From Agapetus fuscipes (taxonomy: Eukaryota > Arthropoda > Insecta > Trichoptera > Glossosomatidae): DNA of 64,000 nucleotides. The position numbers and the translations under genes were made by a program. The DNA is taken from NCBI GenBank assembly GCA_951799405.1, contig OX637350.1:10587852-10651851 (forward strand), in the 5' to 3' direction. This document shows, piece after piece, positions 1 to 10,904 of this stretch; within the stretch, counting starts at the first letter, position 1, and each line of letters begins with the position of its first letter. The notes under the pieces are model-generated. The model worked only from the letters and a program-made list of their open reading frames with translations, was not told the DNA's origin and did not search any database.

Positions 1-635
1 AAAAGTGCTGACCTTATTTAGTTACGACATTTATCAACAGATTACGAATTTTACGTTTTGTTACGAATTCCGTGTATCTATAACTTGCCGTTAAGGCATA
101 AATCAATGTATGCACGGTATTTTTCGGCAGCCAACAAGCTTTCTCAAACGCCACCCTGTTCACAACACTAGCACTCTCTAGCACAGGGACAAGCGGGCAA
201 TCCATGAAAACATTTTAAAAGCTTAAACAAGCCATATTTTACTCGAAGCGATACCATTTTGCTGAAGTAGACGTCCTTTAGGTAGATTTAAGGACAAAGG
301 CTGGTGAAGGAAGATTCGAGAAGAACTTGAATACACGTTGTCTTGATACATCTCTTTATAAGAAGCAATAAAGCAACATGGGAGTCGTTGAGGTGACTGG
401 AGCTGGTGAACTTCGTCCGAATAGAAAACGTTTTTACCCATCAATTCCGGAACGTAGCCTTCTTCTCATATTCTATTGGTGCCTACAGTGAAATTTCCAT
501 ACAAAAAATCGATGACCCGTTGATCAGCTATGGATAAAATGTTGTGTGAATAGCACTGCTTAAGTCTCTCGGTTGAATGCATCGTTCAGTCACCTTCTCG
601 TTGCAGTCTGCATGGCAACAAATTCCAGCACTTTC
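1..635. other. No recognisable feature (AT-rich)
   Basis: Two short minus-strand open frames (14-205, 223-444) have no recognisable domain and no supporting signals. I see no repeat shared with the rest of the window. Confidence 0.5.
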
Positions 636-639
636 CAAA

Positions 640-790
640 CCAAAGAATATTCAGGGAGAATCAACGGGTTGAGAACAGCAACACGGCCGGGTTGCTAGGG
701 CGAAGGGTAACTTATATTTTTTATTGTTTGCTAAGAACCCTAGGATTAAAGACCTGTGACGTTTAAATACCGAGAAAAGATTCCATTGGA
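640..790 (+). repeat. Repeat D copy (GGCCGGGTTGCTAGG family)
   Basis: Shares an ordered set of short blocks with copies near 14.7, 18.3, 20.5, 24.4, 29.0, 49.5 and 58.3 kb: CGGCCGGGTTGCTAGG, then TATTTnTTGnTTGCTAAG, then ACCTGTGACGTTT and GAGAAAA. No coding capacity and no clear terminal repeat; probably an old non-autonomous DNA element. This copy contains all blocks in order. Confidence 0.5.
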
Positions 791-799
791 TTCTAAATC

Positions 800-1440
800 T
801 ACATTGTATTTTGCAAAATCAAAATTTAAATATTATTTATCTTTCAAACCAAACCTTGTCAATTCTTTTTTATGCATAAAAGTTTAATAGTGAAGTTGCA
901 TTTTTTATGAAACACTGTTTTCATTTCTCTCATTAATTTATGGATAAGTTTACAAAACAAACGTTTCCGGTCAATATAGACCATTAGCAGGTATTTTGAA
1001 ATATGCCTTGTCAGTTCTGTTAACTGACAAACATTAAGTTGTTTAATTAACGCGAAAATAATCAATTGCTTTTGTCCGTCAATTAAGAATTAACCAAAAC
1101 AAGAAAATGGTTTACGTTGTCATCTTCCCAAGCCAAGATAAATAGCAGTTTAGCCGACATCAGGAAAACATCCCGGATTATCGGTAACCGGTATTTATTA
1201 TTTCTTTTCACGTTTGGTTTGCACGAGATAATTAATCTTTTTCCCGGTATACAAACTCATCAGCTTTTATTTGATCTGATTCAGCCCACTGGATAATAAA
1301 TACCTTAATTTGTTTCAATAGAAATCGTTTCATTTAGAAAAAACTAACAACGGTATTCTATTATTGTATCTTATAGTATGTTCTAGAATTTATTGGTAAT
1401 TTTTGGACACTAACTTTTCATAAAATGTCATAAGCTACGT
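800..1440. other. No recognisable feature
   Basis: AT-rich sequence with only random short open frames. The stretch after it (1549-1566 and 1629-1640) has two homopolymeric C runs separated by ~65 bp, a low-complexity patch that splits two overlapping nonsense ORFs. Confidence 0.5.
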
Positions 1441-1659
1441 TGATTACGAGTAGGTATAATCATATGAAAGGCGTATTTTTTTGCACCAAAGAAGTTTTAA
1501 AAGAAGTAAATGTGGATTGGTGGTTTGAAAGCAGTGGTTTCCAGGAAGGCTCCCCCCCCCCCTCCCCAACGTCGACGGAGTTTTTGAGATGACATTGGGC
1601 GATGTTTTTTTGGAAATCACGTGCCTACCCCCCCCCCCCGTAACGATTTTCATTCATCA

Positions 1660-2441
1660 AGGGGGAGATGGGTTTATCTTTTTATGCATCAAGAGTCAAT
1701 GGGGGAAAAATGTTGGGAAACACTGTTCTAAAGCAATCAGTCGCTCTTGCGCCGATCCTTATAAGTCTGCCAAAAAACCTACAAGACCCGGATCCCATGA
1801 GCAGGAGCAGAGGAAAGAGCGTGTTTACATTATACTTTGCTTACTGGCCTGCTTAGTTTCCGTCCAAATAGAAATCAGTGTAAATATCGAGTAAAAGTGT
1901 ATTACTACATATGAAATAGTCCGTCTCAACCTAATGGGACCCTTCTCAACTTCCGTCAAATTAAATGTCGTAGATACTGAATTTTTCTATATTCCTTAAA
2001 AGTAATAATTAAAAATATATAATAAAATAACTAAAGCATCAATTTATCATATGTGAAATAATGTCTCAAAAGTAAAAGGCGTTTTTCTGTATGTATCATT
2101 TTTTCATAAATTATACAAGGTTAAATATTTTATATTGTAAAAAAAACCCTTCGTTTTGCATTCGGTATTTTTGTAAATATCAAATATTCGGCATAAATTT
2201 GCAAAGAAAATAAACATTGCGAAAATTTTATAAAAAAACAGAAATATATTATTCGCAACTTTGAAAGGCTCTCAGCTTTTGAAAAAAAAAGTGCTACGCA
2301 TATTTAGGCAGAAAAAATGAAGGTCTGCGTATACAAACGCCTCCAGCGGTTTTTGTGGGAAGAAAAAACCAAAAATATTTTCCTTTAAAACGATAAGTTT
2401 GTTAAAAAATATTATACACGAAAGAAGTGAAGGCTTCATAC
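1660..2441. other. No recognisable feature (very AT-rich)
   Basis: Plus-strand open frames at 1589-1894 and 1668-1856 overlap in different frames over the poly-C patch and resemble no protein family. The rest is A/T-rich with no shared repeat. Confidence 0.45.
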
Positions 2442-2449
2442 CGCCTTAC

Positions 2450-3073
2450 TAGGACATGGAATACCGGAATAATTTTCATACCGGTATTGAAATTTCAAAT
2501 ACCGGTATACCGAAATTTCGGTATTTTATTACATACTGCTAATTACTGGTTAAATGATGTCAAGAACGATAAGAAAGTCATTGCAGTTTGCTACGCTATT
2601 TGTCAAAAACACTCGAACTATTGATCAACTCCCTAAAAACCATTCATTGAGTTATTATAGTGTAGACTGTAGGTAATACTAAATAAAATACGTTATTTGA
2701 TCCAAGAATTATTTATGTTGTTTAAATGGCACAAACATCACCATCAAATTGGTATTAAAATCAGTCTTACTCTCTAATTATGTATATGAAATCATGCAAC
2801 GAGAATTTCTAATATAGCGTACATAGGTACGTTAAAACAAAATCAAATTGTTTTCTTTTCTTAAATAAAACAAAATATAGGCGCAGGCGTAATTAGCTTA
2901 AGTTTATTTATCAGGCAGATCGATGCATAGTCTTTAAGCACCTTTGCAATTATAATTGATAACTTTTTACGAAATACCGGTATTTTATCCTCAAATACCG
3001 GTTTCAAAATACCGAAAATAACAGTCGGTATACCGGTATTTCGGTATACCGGTATACCGGTATCCATGCCCTA
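2450..3073. mobile_element. Non-autonomous hAT-type DNA transposon, 624 bp
   Basis: The element is bounded by inverted termini (left TAGGACATGGAATACCGG, right complement TAGGGCATGGATACCGG) and by an exact 8-bp target-site duplication, cgccttac, at 2442-2449 and 3074-3081. An 8-bp TSD plus a TAGG-type terminus fits the hAT superfamily. Both ~90-bp end regions are packed with copies of the palindrome ATACCGGTAT and its halves, which may be transposase binding sites. The interior (2540-2970) is AT-rich and has no transposase, so the element depends on an enzyme in trans. The TSD is intact, so the insertion is not ancient. Confidence 0.85.
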
Positions 3074-3084
3074 CGCCTTACTGT

Positions 3085-3740
3085 CATACGACTTGTAAAG
3101 AATCAAAGCCGACAATCTAGGATTTTTTTGAAAATGAGATAAATATATAAAAATACAGGAAATCATTTCCTCTTCATTTTTAAATACTTGTCTATTTTTT
3201 TTTAAATCCTTGAATGCCGTTTTTTACTCTATGCCTGGCATACGCTTGTATGGTCTAAATATGACGGTAGTCATATTTGACGGTAGTAGTATGAGTGAAA
3301 GATACAACGTGCCTTTGAAAAAACATTTTTTTTTATGAAAGAACGTCAGGCTTTTTTATCGTCTTAACTAAGTTGAAAAGCACGTCGCTTTGATTTTCTG
3401 ATCTTAATTTATTGGACCACATGAAATAACATTGAACGTAGGAATCAAAGTCGGAAATCTGGGTGTTTTTTTTTCTTAAATAAAATAAATATACGCAAAC
3501 GTAGTCAATCGTTATCTTATTATTTCCGTTGATGTAACTCATTTTCGAAAATAGCCCTAGATTGCTGTATTTGATCTCTACACAACTTAAATAGTGGAAA
3601 GCTTTTGTACGAAATAACTTACGTTTCAATCAATAACTTGAATTAACGAGTATCTTAGAAAAATGTTTCAATAATTGAAAAATAACATTTTGGAGTTATT
3701 GTTTTTATTTATAACATTTTTTTTTTTGTAGTATTTTTTA
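3085..3740. other. No recognisable feature
   Basis: AT-rich; the 98-codon minus-strand frame at 3333-3629 shows no known motif. A short local direct repeat of TATGACGGTAGTCATATTTGA type occurs around 3256-3290. Confidence 0.45.
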
Positions 3741-3849
3741 ACTTTCCGGGATATTTTGCCGCGGTCCATCTGATCTGGGGCATCGAGACGTTTTGCCCAT
3801 ATCTGCGATGGGTATCTTCTACGATGTACCAAATGCTGGTGTACCAAAT

Positions 3850-3965
3850 TGTACTTTTAATCAAGTGCCAATCAAGCGCCCTTAGAGTGATTACAGCACG
3901 AAACGGCGCTATAAAGAAATCATCAACTCATCATCATCATTAATAGTGACCTATGTATCATTATA
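3850..3965 (+). mobile_element. LINE-C 3' tail fragment
   Basis: Contains AAGCGCCCTTAGAGTGA followed by GGCGCTATAAAGAAATCAT and a (ATC)n tail. The same ending follows the CR1-like coding remnant at 35.7-36.1 kb and recurs at 39.07-39.13 and 52.86-52.91 kb. Severely 5'-truncated; no coding sequence remains. Confidence 0.6.
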
Positions 3966-4040
3966 TTTTTAATTGATTTTTGCTTCTAGTTTTTACTTTA
4001 ACTTATTTTCTTTTATAAAAGTTGATAAAAGTAACATTTT

Positions 4041-4205
4041 CTTGACTTGACTCCTGTTTCAAGGAAGGTCGGCAAGACTTGCGCTTATGTTCATTTGAGA
4101 TTGGGTTATTATATTGTTGGTCCATATGCGGCATGTGTTAGCGCAAACTTACACGTGTCTGCTTGTGGGAATGCATTAAATATCAATCTCAAATGATATT
4201 GTTTT
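4041..4205 (+). repeat. SINE-A copy, 5' part missing
   Basis: Matches the family from the TGTTTCAGGGAAGGTCGGCA block to the AAATGATAT end. The ACCCATACTGTAAAAAATGG block is deleted. See the 23.6-kb copy for the family description. Confidence 0.7.
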
Positions 4206-4680
4206 GTAAATATGAAATATAAATATTAAAATAAGTAGGTATTAGTTATAGTTATAGGAATTCTGTATTGTATTGGTGGGTAGGATTGATGATTGTGTGT
4301 ACATGGAGAAGTCTCTAGGCTAAGTAGGTATTTCGAGAAGCATCAAGCAAAAATATCTTCCAGAGTATTCGATTCTCTTAGTATAAAAAGGATGCAAGTC
4401 GCTTGCACTAGGAGTCAGTTATTATTCAAGCTCTCACCACTACAGTCTCCTGCCAGCCTTACAAATACATTGAACCAACTTGACCAGTGAACAGAAACCA
4501 AGTGTAATGGAATAATCGAGACTATCTTTGTGAAAATAAATTATTAAAAGTGTAAAATAAACAACTGTAAAAGAAGCCCAGTGTTATTAATTGAAAGACT
4601 TTTGAACCCTAAAATCGTAACAATATATATATATATCTTTGCAACTTAGATATAGATATAGAGATGTAGATACATTAGTA

Positions 4681-4898
4681 TGAGACTGACCACTGGTACT
4701 GTAAAAATGGTTCATTTTGCTAATGCCACCCTTGTTTCAAAAAAGGACGGCAATATATGAATTTATGTTCATTTAAGATTTGGGTTTTAATTTTGTAAAT
4801 TCATTAACAGCGCGATGTGTCTGCATTTAATACGAGGCATGAATTTAAGGTAAATCTTAAAAGTTAATATATCTTTGCAACTTAGATTATAGATGAAC
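4681..4898 (+). repeat. SINE-A copy, diverged
   Basis: Starts at TGAGACTGACCACTGGTACT, carries the family blocks with many substitutions and an internal deletion, and ends in CTTTGCAACTTAGATTATAG. Confidence 0.7.
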
Positions 4899-4899
4899 G

Positions 4900-5480
4900 A
4901 TATTTTTGTGCTAATGTTTTTTCATTACTCTTTATTTTGTTACTCTGTATATTTAACAACCAACACTTGATTAAACATGTTAATTCTAAAATCTCTTACA
5001 ATTCTCAGAATGTAACTAAATAGTCACAATACGAAATCTGATACAATTAAAATGTTAAATCAATATTCAGGCAGTGGAATTACTTTTCCTTCTAACGTGT
5101 GATTTCTCTTGACAGCTTCCCTAAAAAAACATGTACTCCAGTTCGCTAAGTATAAAACTATACGTTTACGACAAATCACAGCGCTAACAAAAATCTATGG
5201 AAAAGTAAACAGTGAGTTTCCAGTGAGATTATTAGTTTTTATACATTTTTAGTATAACATTATGATTGAGATTTGGGCAAGCCACTTAACTTTACAGAAT
5301 CCAAAATTCAGCATTTTTCACACAATAGCCGCGGCCACCGATGTTTGTCCAACTCCTTTTCCCTCCAATCCCATACTCCCACGTACCTCATGGCAATCTA
5401 CCACCTCTCCGTCCAGCCCCTTTAACCTAAGTAATCCCAGTCCTGCACCTATTAAACCGCTGAATCATCTATAGAGAGCC
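4900..5480. other. No recognisable feature
   Basis: A 70-codon frame at 5262-5474 is rich in Ser and Pro over a moderately GC-rich patch (5325-5470). It has no recognisable domain and no relative in the window, so I do not call it a gene. Confidence 0.4.
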
Positions 5481-5484
5481 CGAT

Positions 5485-5755
5485 GTTCCTTGACTTATAG
5501 GTTGTTATGCGGTTGACCACCCATACTGTAAAAAATGGTTCACTTTGCCAATGTCACCCCTGTTTCAGGGAAGGACGGCGCAAGAGTTGCAAGGCTTATG
5601 TTCATTTGAGATTGGGTTTTTATATTGTAGGTCCACATGCGGCATGTGTTAGCGCGAAATTATACATATCTGCTTGTGGGAATGCATTTAATATAAATCT
5701 TAAATGATATATATATATATCTTTGCAGCTTAGATTAGATTAGATTAGATTAGAT
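5485..5755 (+). repeat. SINE-A copy, full length
   Basis: Complete from TTCCTTGACTTATAGG to a tail of four to five TTAGA units preceded by an (AT)n stretch. One of the least diverged copies, nearly identical to those at 23.6 kb and 31.3 kb (minus). Confidence 0.85.
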
Positions 5756-5881
5756 GTGATCAGTTCTATCAAATAAGGGTGCCTGCAGGGGGCTGATGAC
5801 ATACTCGTAATAAGTATGGACGGTCCAATCCTCATAAAGCACCTAAAACACTCTCAACACCACAAAGCCGAAGAAAACCAG

Positions 5882-6080
5882 AGGTGGAAGTCTTGACGGC
5901 CGTCGGTAGAACTAATCTATTTGAAGATAGGACGGAATACAACATGGCGGTGCCTGAACAGCTGATCTTTGTTCCATATAAAATAGATCAGCTGTTGATA
6001 CGTTGCTATATTTTGTTCGGTTCTACATATCTTCAAATAGGTGCGGTAAGATCTATCGACGGTTGTCGAGACTTCTACCC
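5882..6080. mobile_element. Palindromic MITE (GGTGGAAGTC family), variant copy
   Basis: Left arm AGGTGGAAGTCTTGACGGCC and right arm ending GTCGAGACTTCTACCC are imperfect inverted repeats. A second internal inversion (ATTTGAAGATA against TATCTTCAAAT) and GATCAGCTG at the centre complete a near-palindrome. No ORF. It abuts the next MITE directly. Confidence 0.65.
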
Positions 6081-6246
6081 TGGAGGTGTCATCACCATAG
6101 TAATTCTAACCTACCGAATATCGGTAATAACTGTATGAAGACCTGTCAATCCAAGATGGCCGCAAGTGAACAGCTGATTAGTCTTCATACAAATATTACC
6201 GATATTCGGTAGGTAAGAATAACCATGGTAATGAGGCTTCCAGCCC
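6080..6246. mobile_element. Palindromic MITE C copy
   Basis: About 167 bp with ~60-bp inverted arms: GGTGTCATCACCATAGTAAT at the left, ACCATGGTAATGAGGCTTCC at the right, and TACCGAATATCGGTAAT mirrored in both arms. The core holds AATCCAAGATGGCCGCAAG. Related copies are at 11.18, 19.59 and 37.65 kb. Confidence 0.75.
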
Positions 6247-6249
6247 TGG

Positions 6250-6910
6250 GCAATCGAGCTCATCATCATGATTATTAATAACTGTCACGTCATATGCGTG
6301 AAGTCCAACTTGGGGTAGTCATGCAGAAGCATGGATATTGGAAATGATCAATAACAAGCATGGTATGTGTTGTGTTGTTCTGTAACGAGGCGTGAGCTGC
6401 CAGCTTCCTTTTGAGAAGCGATACCCTTCACGCTCGCTGTGTTCCTAATTACCCGACCCGGCGGGAAGACGCTCCACTTACTGACGGGAAAAAATCTTTC
6501 GTTTTTCCAACTCATTTCACACGGAATAAAATGGCGTTATGCCTAACCTGTAATGAAATAGGTTAAATAATGTATTTGTAAAATACGTTGTGTAAAACTG
6601 CATACGTTGTTTATCACATTCATTTATTTTTTTGTTATGGCGTTTAGATAGTTATTTTATTGTCAAATCAAATAAACTTATGCCTGTAAACTAACAGCTT
6701 ATCTATTTAAAAAAAAATGCAGCCTGTGGAAACAGTCACTCTCTTTTACCTTTTCTAAAAGAATCTGCAAATTTGACGTCATTTTTTTTCCAACCTTGTT
6801 TGAATCATTTTGGATCCAGAATACAAAAACATTCGTTTCCTTGATTCCCAAAAAAAAGGGCAGAATTCGGTCTCCTGTACTCTTTTCCCTTTAAATGAAA
6901 TATTAAATAT
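6250..6910. other. No recognisable feature
   Basis: Mixed-composition DNA. A moderately GC-rich patch at 6400-6500 has no coding signature I can recognise. Confidence 0.45.
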
Positions 6911-6916
6911 GAAACT

Positions 6917-7125
6917 ATTCCTTGACTTATACGTTGGTGTGAGGCTGACCACCCATACTGTAAAAAAATATTCACTTTGCCGATGTCATCCCTGCTTCAG
7001 GGAAGGTTGGCAAAAGTTGTAGGGCTTATGTTCATTTCAGGTTTGGATTTTAATTTGTAAGTACACATGCAACATTTGTAAGCGTGTACTTACACCTGTC
7101 TATGGGCATGCACTTCTAAATCTAA
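6917..7125 (+). repeat. SINE-A copy (plus), tail fused to an inverted copy
   Basis: Runs from ATTCCTTGACTTATACG to the TCTAAATCTAAATG tail. The tail leads directly into the tail of a minus-strand copy, giving a tail-to-tail pair. Confidence 0.75.
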
Positions 7126-7354
7126 ATGTAAAGCTAAGCTGCAAAGATATGTATCATTTAAGATTCATAATTTCGCATAATTTCGCGCTCACACATGCCG
7201 CATGTGGACCTACAATGTAAAAAACCCGATCTCAAATGAACATAAGCCCTGCAACTCTTGCCGACCTTCCCTGAAACAGGGGTGACATTGGTAAAGTGAA
7301 CCATTTTTTACAGTATAGGTGGTCAACCTCACACCAACCTATCAGTCAAGGAAT
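7126..7354 (-). repeat. SINE-A copy (minus) of the tail-to-tail pair
   Basis: On the minus strand it reads from ATTCCTTGACTGATAGG through all family blocks to ATATCTTTGCAGCTTA. It belongs to the subgroup with an AAATCTAAATCTA-like tail, shared with the minus copies at 35.4 and 54.8 kb. Confidence 0.8.
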
Positions 7355-7432
7355 ACAAGCAATTAAATACATTCAAATGTATAAAACAAATAAATCCTAA
7401 ACAATTAACAATTCAAATGAATTTTAAATGTA

Positions 7433-7465
7433 AGCATATCTTTGCAACTAAGATTACATATATGT
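7433..7465 (+). repeat. SINE-A 3' end fragment
   Basis: Only the final CATATCTTTGCAACTAAGAT block remains. Confidence 0.45.
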
Positions 7466-7719
7466 TATGGAAACTAGTATCCCATTATTGTATACGTACC
7501 TACATTGTTACCATATGTCAGAGTTTCAAAAGTTTGTGTCATTAAACTCTGAAATTTAACTAGAAAAGTTAGTTCATGAAATAGAAATAAACTCTATTAA
7601 TGTGTTTAGCAAATAAATAATTAACCCATGTGTTGCTTAACGCGAAAGTTTAGCAAATCTGCACCAAGCCTCAAAAGGTTAAAGTTGAAAACACGAAGTT
7701 GCCACCAGGGGCGGAACCG

Positions 7720-8105
7720 GCCGAGTATAAGAATGTCTAAAGGATAGAGTTAGGAATAAATGGATAAAGAGAGAATGTAATTTGAAAGAGGATGTGAAAG
7801 TTAACGCACAAAAGAATGTGATGAGATGGTTTGGGCATGTGGAAAGAATGAATGATGATAGACTGACAAAGTATATATACAGAGGTAGTGTGAAAGGAGA
7901 AAGAGGTAAGGGACGATCGAGAAAAATATTGAGGAGAATGTGAAAGAATGGGATATACAAAGCGAGCGTAAAAGAATAAAATGCATGAAAAAGGTGATGG
8001 ATATGAATTAATTGAAAGAGGTATGTAAGGATAGGAAGAAATCGAGGCAGCTCTGCAGAGGCTCTGACCACCCCTAGCGGAATGGCGACAGAGTTACAGT
8101 TACCG
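7720..8105 (+). pseudogene. LINE-A reverse transcriptase C-terminus, decayed
   Basis: The plus strand encodes WFGHVERMNDDRLTK, close to the WFGHLERMDDERLTK of the LINE-A ORF at 60.2-61.0 kb, followed by a Gly/Arg-rich segment. Stops and frameshifts begin about 30 codons later. The 3' end matches LINE-A: CCACCCCTAGCGGAATGGCG, then an ACAGTTAC tail. Minus-strand frames over this interval (7679-8071, 7801-7986) are shadows. The protein was the region after the RT palm domain of a non-LTR retrotransposon. 5'-truncated and dead. Confidence 0.8.
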
Positions 8106-8204
8106 TGTGTTTTATTATGAACATTTTCATATCCCTTACTCTCTACGTAAGTATATAATATTTAGGTGTTATAACTTATAGATTGATTAAAGACTTAGAT
8201 AACT

Positions 8205-8312
8205 CATAATGTAAAAATTGGTTAATTTTGCCAATGTCACCGCAGTTTCAGGGAAAAACGGCAAGGGTTGCAATTTAGTTTACGTTCATTCGGGTATTTA
8301 TTTTGTAATTCT
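8205..8312 (+). repeat. SINE-A fragment, degraded
   Basis: Keeps TAATGTAAAAATTGGTTAAT, GCCAATGTCACC and TTTCAGGGAA in order, with many changes. The 3' half is unrecognisable. Confidence 0.55.
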
Positions 8313-8314
8313 TC

Positions 8315-9070
8315 TTGCTCAGCCTTTACTTTTGCCTTCTTTAATCTACTCCATGTCTTTGGATCCGCTGCTGCATACAGATTTTTTTTCGATTGAACAT
8401 TTCGATGCTTCGTTGGAAGAAGCTGGCTATAAGTCACCAATTTTTACCAGCAGGGACTATTTTATTTCATCCCTACCCTCCAGATAGGTCTTTCGTATCT
8501 ACCACCTTGGAGACGCACTGTCCTCAAGTTCTTCTCCTGTTGCAGGTTCCAATCACAGGAAATTTAGGAAACATTGCCAGTTTAAGGGCTATGTGCCGCC
8601 TTATGTCGCACGTGGCGTACCGGTATTTAATTATACACCTTTAAAGCGCTTCAAGTGACTGAGACGTATGACTTCAGTGGAATTATGTGATTCTCCACAG
8701 ACGTGGCAGCTCGCTAAGTTGGCGTCGTTTCGCCGGCAATAAACCACGCTCATAAAACAAGTGTGACGTATGGGGAGAGGAAACTTCCTCTACCTGTTTC
8801 CCAACTCCCAAGTCAACGTTTCAGCGAAAGTGCACGGAAACTAAACGCTCTGTAGGAGCACTATTTAAGTTTAAATACATTTCTTGATAAAACGCCGTGG
8901 TTGAGTGTAAACGCAAGGTTTTATACTGAGGGTAGGCTCTGGCAACAGGTGCAACTTTAAAGACTTGAGTAATACCTACATGGAAGTTGTATTGATAATT
9001 ATTACTGTGAGGTGTGAATTCGCGTTCCTGTATACGATTGTGCATATGGATACCATTGACTTATTGTACC
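8315..9070. other. No firm feature; possible old repeat at 8820-8950
   Basis: Frames at 8218-8487 (plus) and 8237-8440 (minus) overlap each other and lack domain signatures. At 8830-8950 there is weak similarity to sequences near 19.21, 26.78, 55.70 and 63.40 kb (blocks such as GGAAACTAAACG and TTGAGTGTAAAC), suggesting a very old repeat I cannot delimit. Confidence 0.35.
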
Positions 9071-9074
9071 GTAG

Positions 9075-9345
9075 CGTAAAATGTAACTAAGCTGCACATA
9101 TAGAGCAACATCAAATCTCATTTTACGCGTGAGTCGGACCTATTTATTTTATAGGTCAAGAATCAACTACGTGCCCTCATTGAAGTCATCATTGAAGTGG
9201 AGGTTTTGCAGCTCTCCAAGGAGCTGGTTCTCATTTCCTGTAAAGGCAACGTAAATCTTGCCGATATTTTAATTTTAAGTTTGAAATAAACACCGAAACG
9301 GTTAATCATTTCTGACACCTTCGGTGTGGATTGATTCTTAGCCCT
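9075..9345 (-). repeat. SINE-B1 copy, 5' head truncated
   Basis: On the minus strand the tRNA-like head is damaged (only the region around ATGCTTGAATTCCATG is left, abutting a poly-T run at 9371). The body is well preserved: TTTCGGTGTTTATTTCAAAC, the AGCTCC/GGAGCT hairpin block and the ATGTGCAGCTTAGTTACATT end. Confidence 0.75.
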
Positions 9346-9454
9346 TTACATGGAATTCAAGCATTGTACATTGTTTTTTTTTTTTTTTTTTTTGTATAGA
9401 TTTCTTTGTAAGGTTTTGTTCTTTTTTATATTTAAATGTAATTTATTATTCATA

Positions 9455-9709
9455 TTCCTTGACTTATAGGTTGGTATGAGGCTGACCACCCATACTGTAA
9501 AAAATGGTTCACTTTGCCAATGTCACCCCTGTTTCAGGGAAGGTCGGCAAAAGTTGTGGGGCTTATGTTCATTTGAGGTTTGGATTTTATTTGTAAGTAC
9601 ACATTCAGCATTTGTAAGCGCGAACTACACTTGTTGGTTTGTGGGCATACATCTGAGAGCTTTAAATGAATATATCCTTGCAACTTAGATTATAGATTAT
9701 AGATTATAG
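9455..9709 (+). repeat. SINE-A copy, full length
   Basis: Complete copy. Its tail is three TTATAGA units rather than TTAGA, showing that the tail repeat unit itself has diversified. Confidence 0.85.
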
Positions 9710-9711
9710 TA

Positions 9712-10330
9712 CCAACTGAGCTATTTACCCAACATGTATTCACAAGCGTTAAAAATATGTATATTCTTTACCTAAAAATGAGAAGATTGTTCACAAAACT
9801 GATTGTACATCTTACCCCGTAACCAAATACAATTTTTACTTTTTATTTGAAAATTATTCAATGTAAAAACAAACGGTGTTATTCTTACTTGTCATATTTC
9901 GCCATCGGCCTAACTGGCGACTACTTAATCTGGGTACAACGCCGGACTAGACCAAATTTGAAATATTGATTCCCGTTCATAGTGTAACGTAGGAACAGTT
10001 GAGCCTGCGACCAAATTTGGACGGCTGAAATTACGTCCGTTCAATGTCGTATTTCAAAAAAAAATCTGTTCTAGAGATGTCACTTTATAAATATTATTTA
10101 AAGAATGGGGAATTTTCAGTCGTTTTTCAATAATTATTAAAACAATAACCATTGACAATAACGCAAAAAAAAAATGAAAAATAAAAGCAAATAATCAGTT
10201 TTTAAATTTGTTGTGCAATTTATAATTAAAAAAACTTTGAAAACAATTGATTAGCCAAATAAATCCGTATATTTTTTGTGGATCGGGAAAAATAAAACAA
10301 ATGTAGGGAATATGCGTTTGGGATGACCAC
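9712..10330. other. No recognisable feature
   Basis: AT-rich. No family shared with other parts of the window was recognised. Confidence 0.45.
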
Positions 10331-10334
10331 ACAG

Positions 10335-10435
10335 ATATGGCCGTGGCGGGCAGGCGGAGACGCGCGGGGCAGACGTCACAATGGCGGACGGCTTGTTGTT
10401 TTGTTTGTAAACAAACAGATGTCGACCGAAATGCA
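10335..10435. promoter_or_regulatory. Short GC-rich island with CRE-like and YY1-like motifs (candidate)
   Basis: About 100 bp is much more GC- and CpG-rich than its surroundings. It contains GACGTCAC (CRE-like half) directly followed by AATGGCGG (matches the YY1/ATGGCGG core), then a TTTGTAAACAAA palindrome (forkhead-like GTAAACA). Such a cluster could be a promoter or first exon, but no splice structure or ORF supports a gene. A GC-rich transposon remnant is equally possible. Confidence 0.25.
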
Positions 10436-10904
10436 TCTAAATATTTTATTTCAGGTGGAAAAAGTGTCTCATATGTGTTCGTGGAGTGTTGAATATCTTC
10501 TTCACTCATTTTAAACTATCTAGTTAAGTTCAGTTTTGTAAAATGTGTCATATGAAGAATTTTGCCGCGAGCCGTGATTCAATCTTTCAAATGATTTCTT
10601 TTCTTTCTTATTTTTTTGTGTTTTGTGCCTCAAAAAGCGATTGATTAGCAAAAAGATGCTGAATTCTGTCAATGTGACCAAAATGACAAAAACAAATCGC
10701 AAAACAAAACAGTAATAAAGCAAATATTTACGATTTAATATTAAATACGGCAGTTGTCAAAATCGATTGTACCACAAAACCCTCTCCTAAGCGGTTTTGT
10801 CTTGGCCTAACTTCGCATACATTTGGAGGCTAGATTTAGGCGGGCGTTGAACTCGAGACGCAAGCCTAACTACTTCAGAAATGTTCAAGAATCAAAATTA
10901 AGCA

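Noticed and set aside
1549..1640. Paired poly-C runs as a possible structured element (i-motif / G-quadruplex on the minus strand)
   Set aside because: Homopolymer runs of this kind are common and there is no supporting context; length may also be a sequencing artefact.
5390..5425. Frame encoding MAIYHLSVQP, resembling the start of bacterial mobilisation relaxases
   Set aside because: The frame stops after 11 residues, no relaxase motif follows, and the surroundings are eukaryotic repeats; a chance match.
8237..8440. 67-codon minus frame with a basic, alpha-helical-looking segment (KTWSRLKKAKVKAEQEELQ)
   Set aside because: Overlaps a degraded SINE-A and a plus-strand frame, has no splice sites or homologue I recognise.
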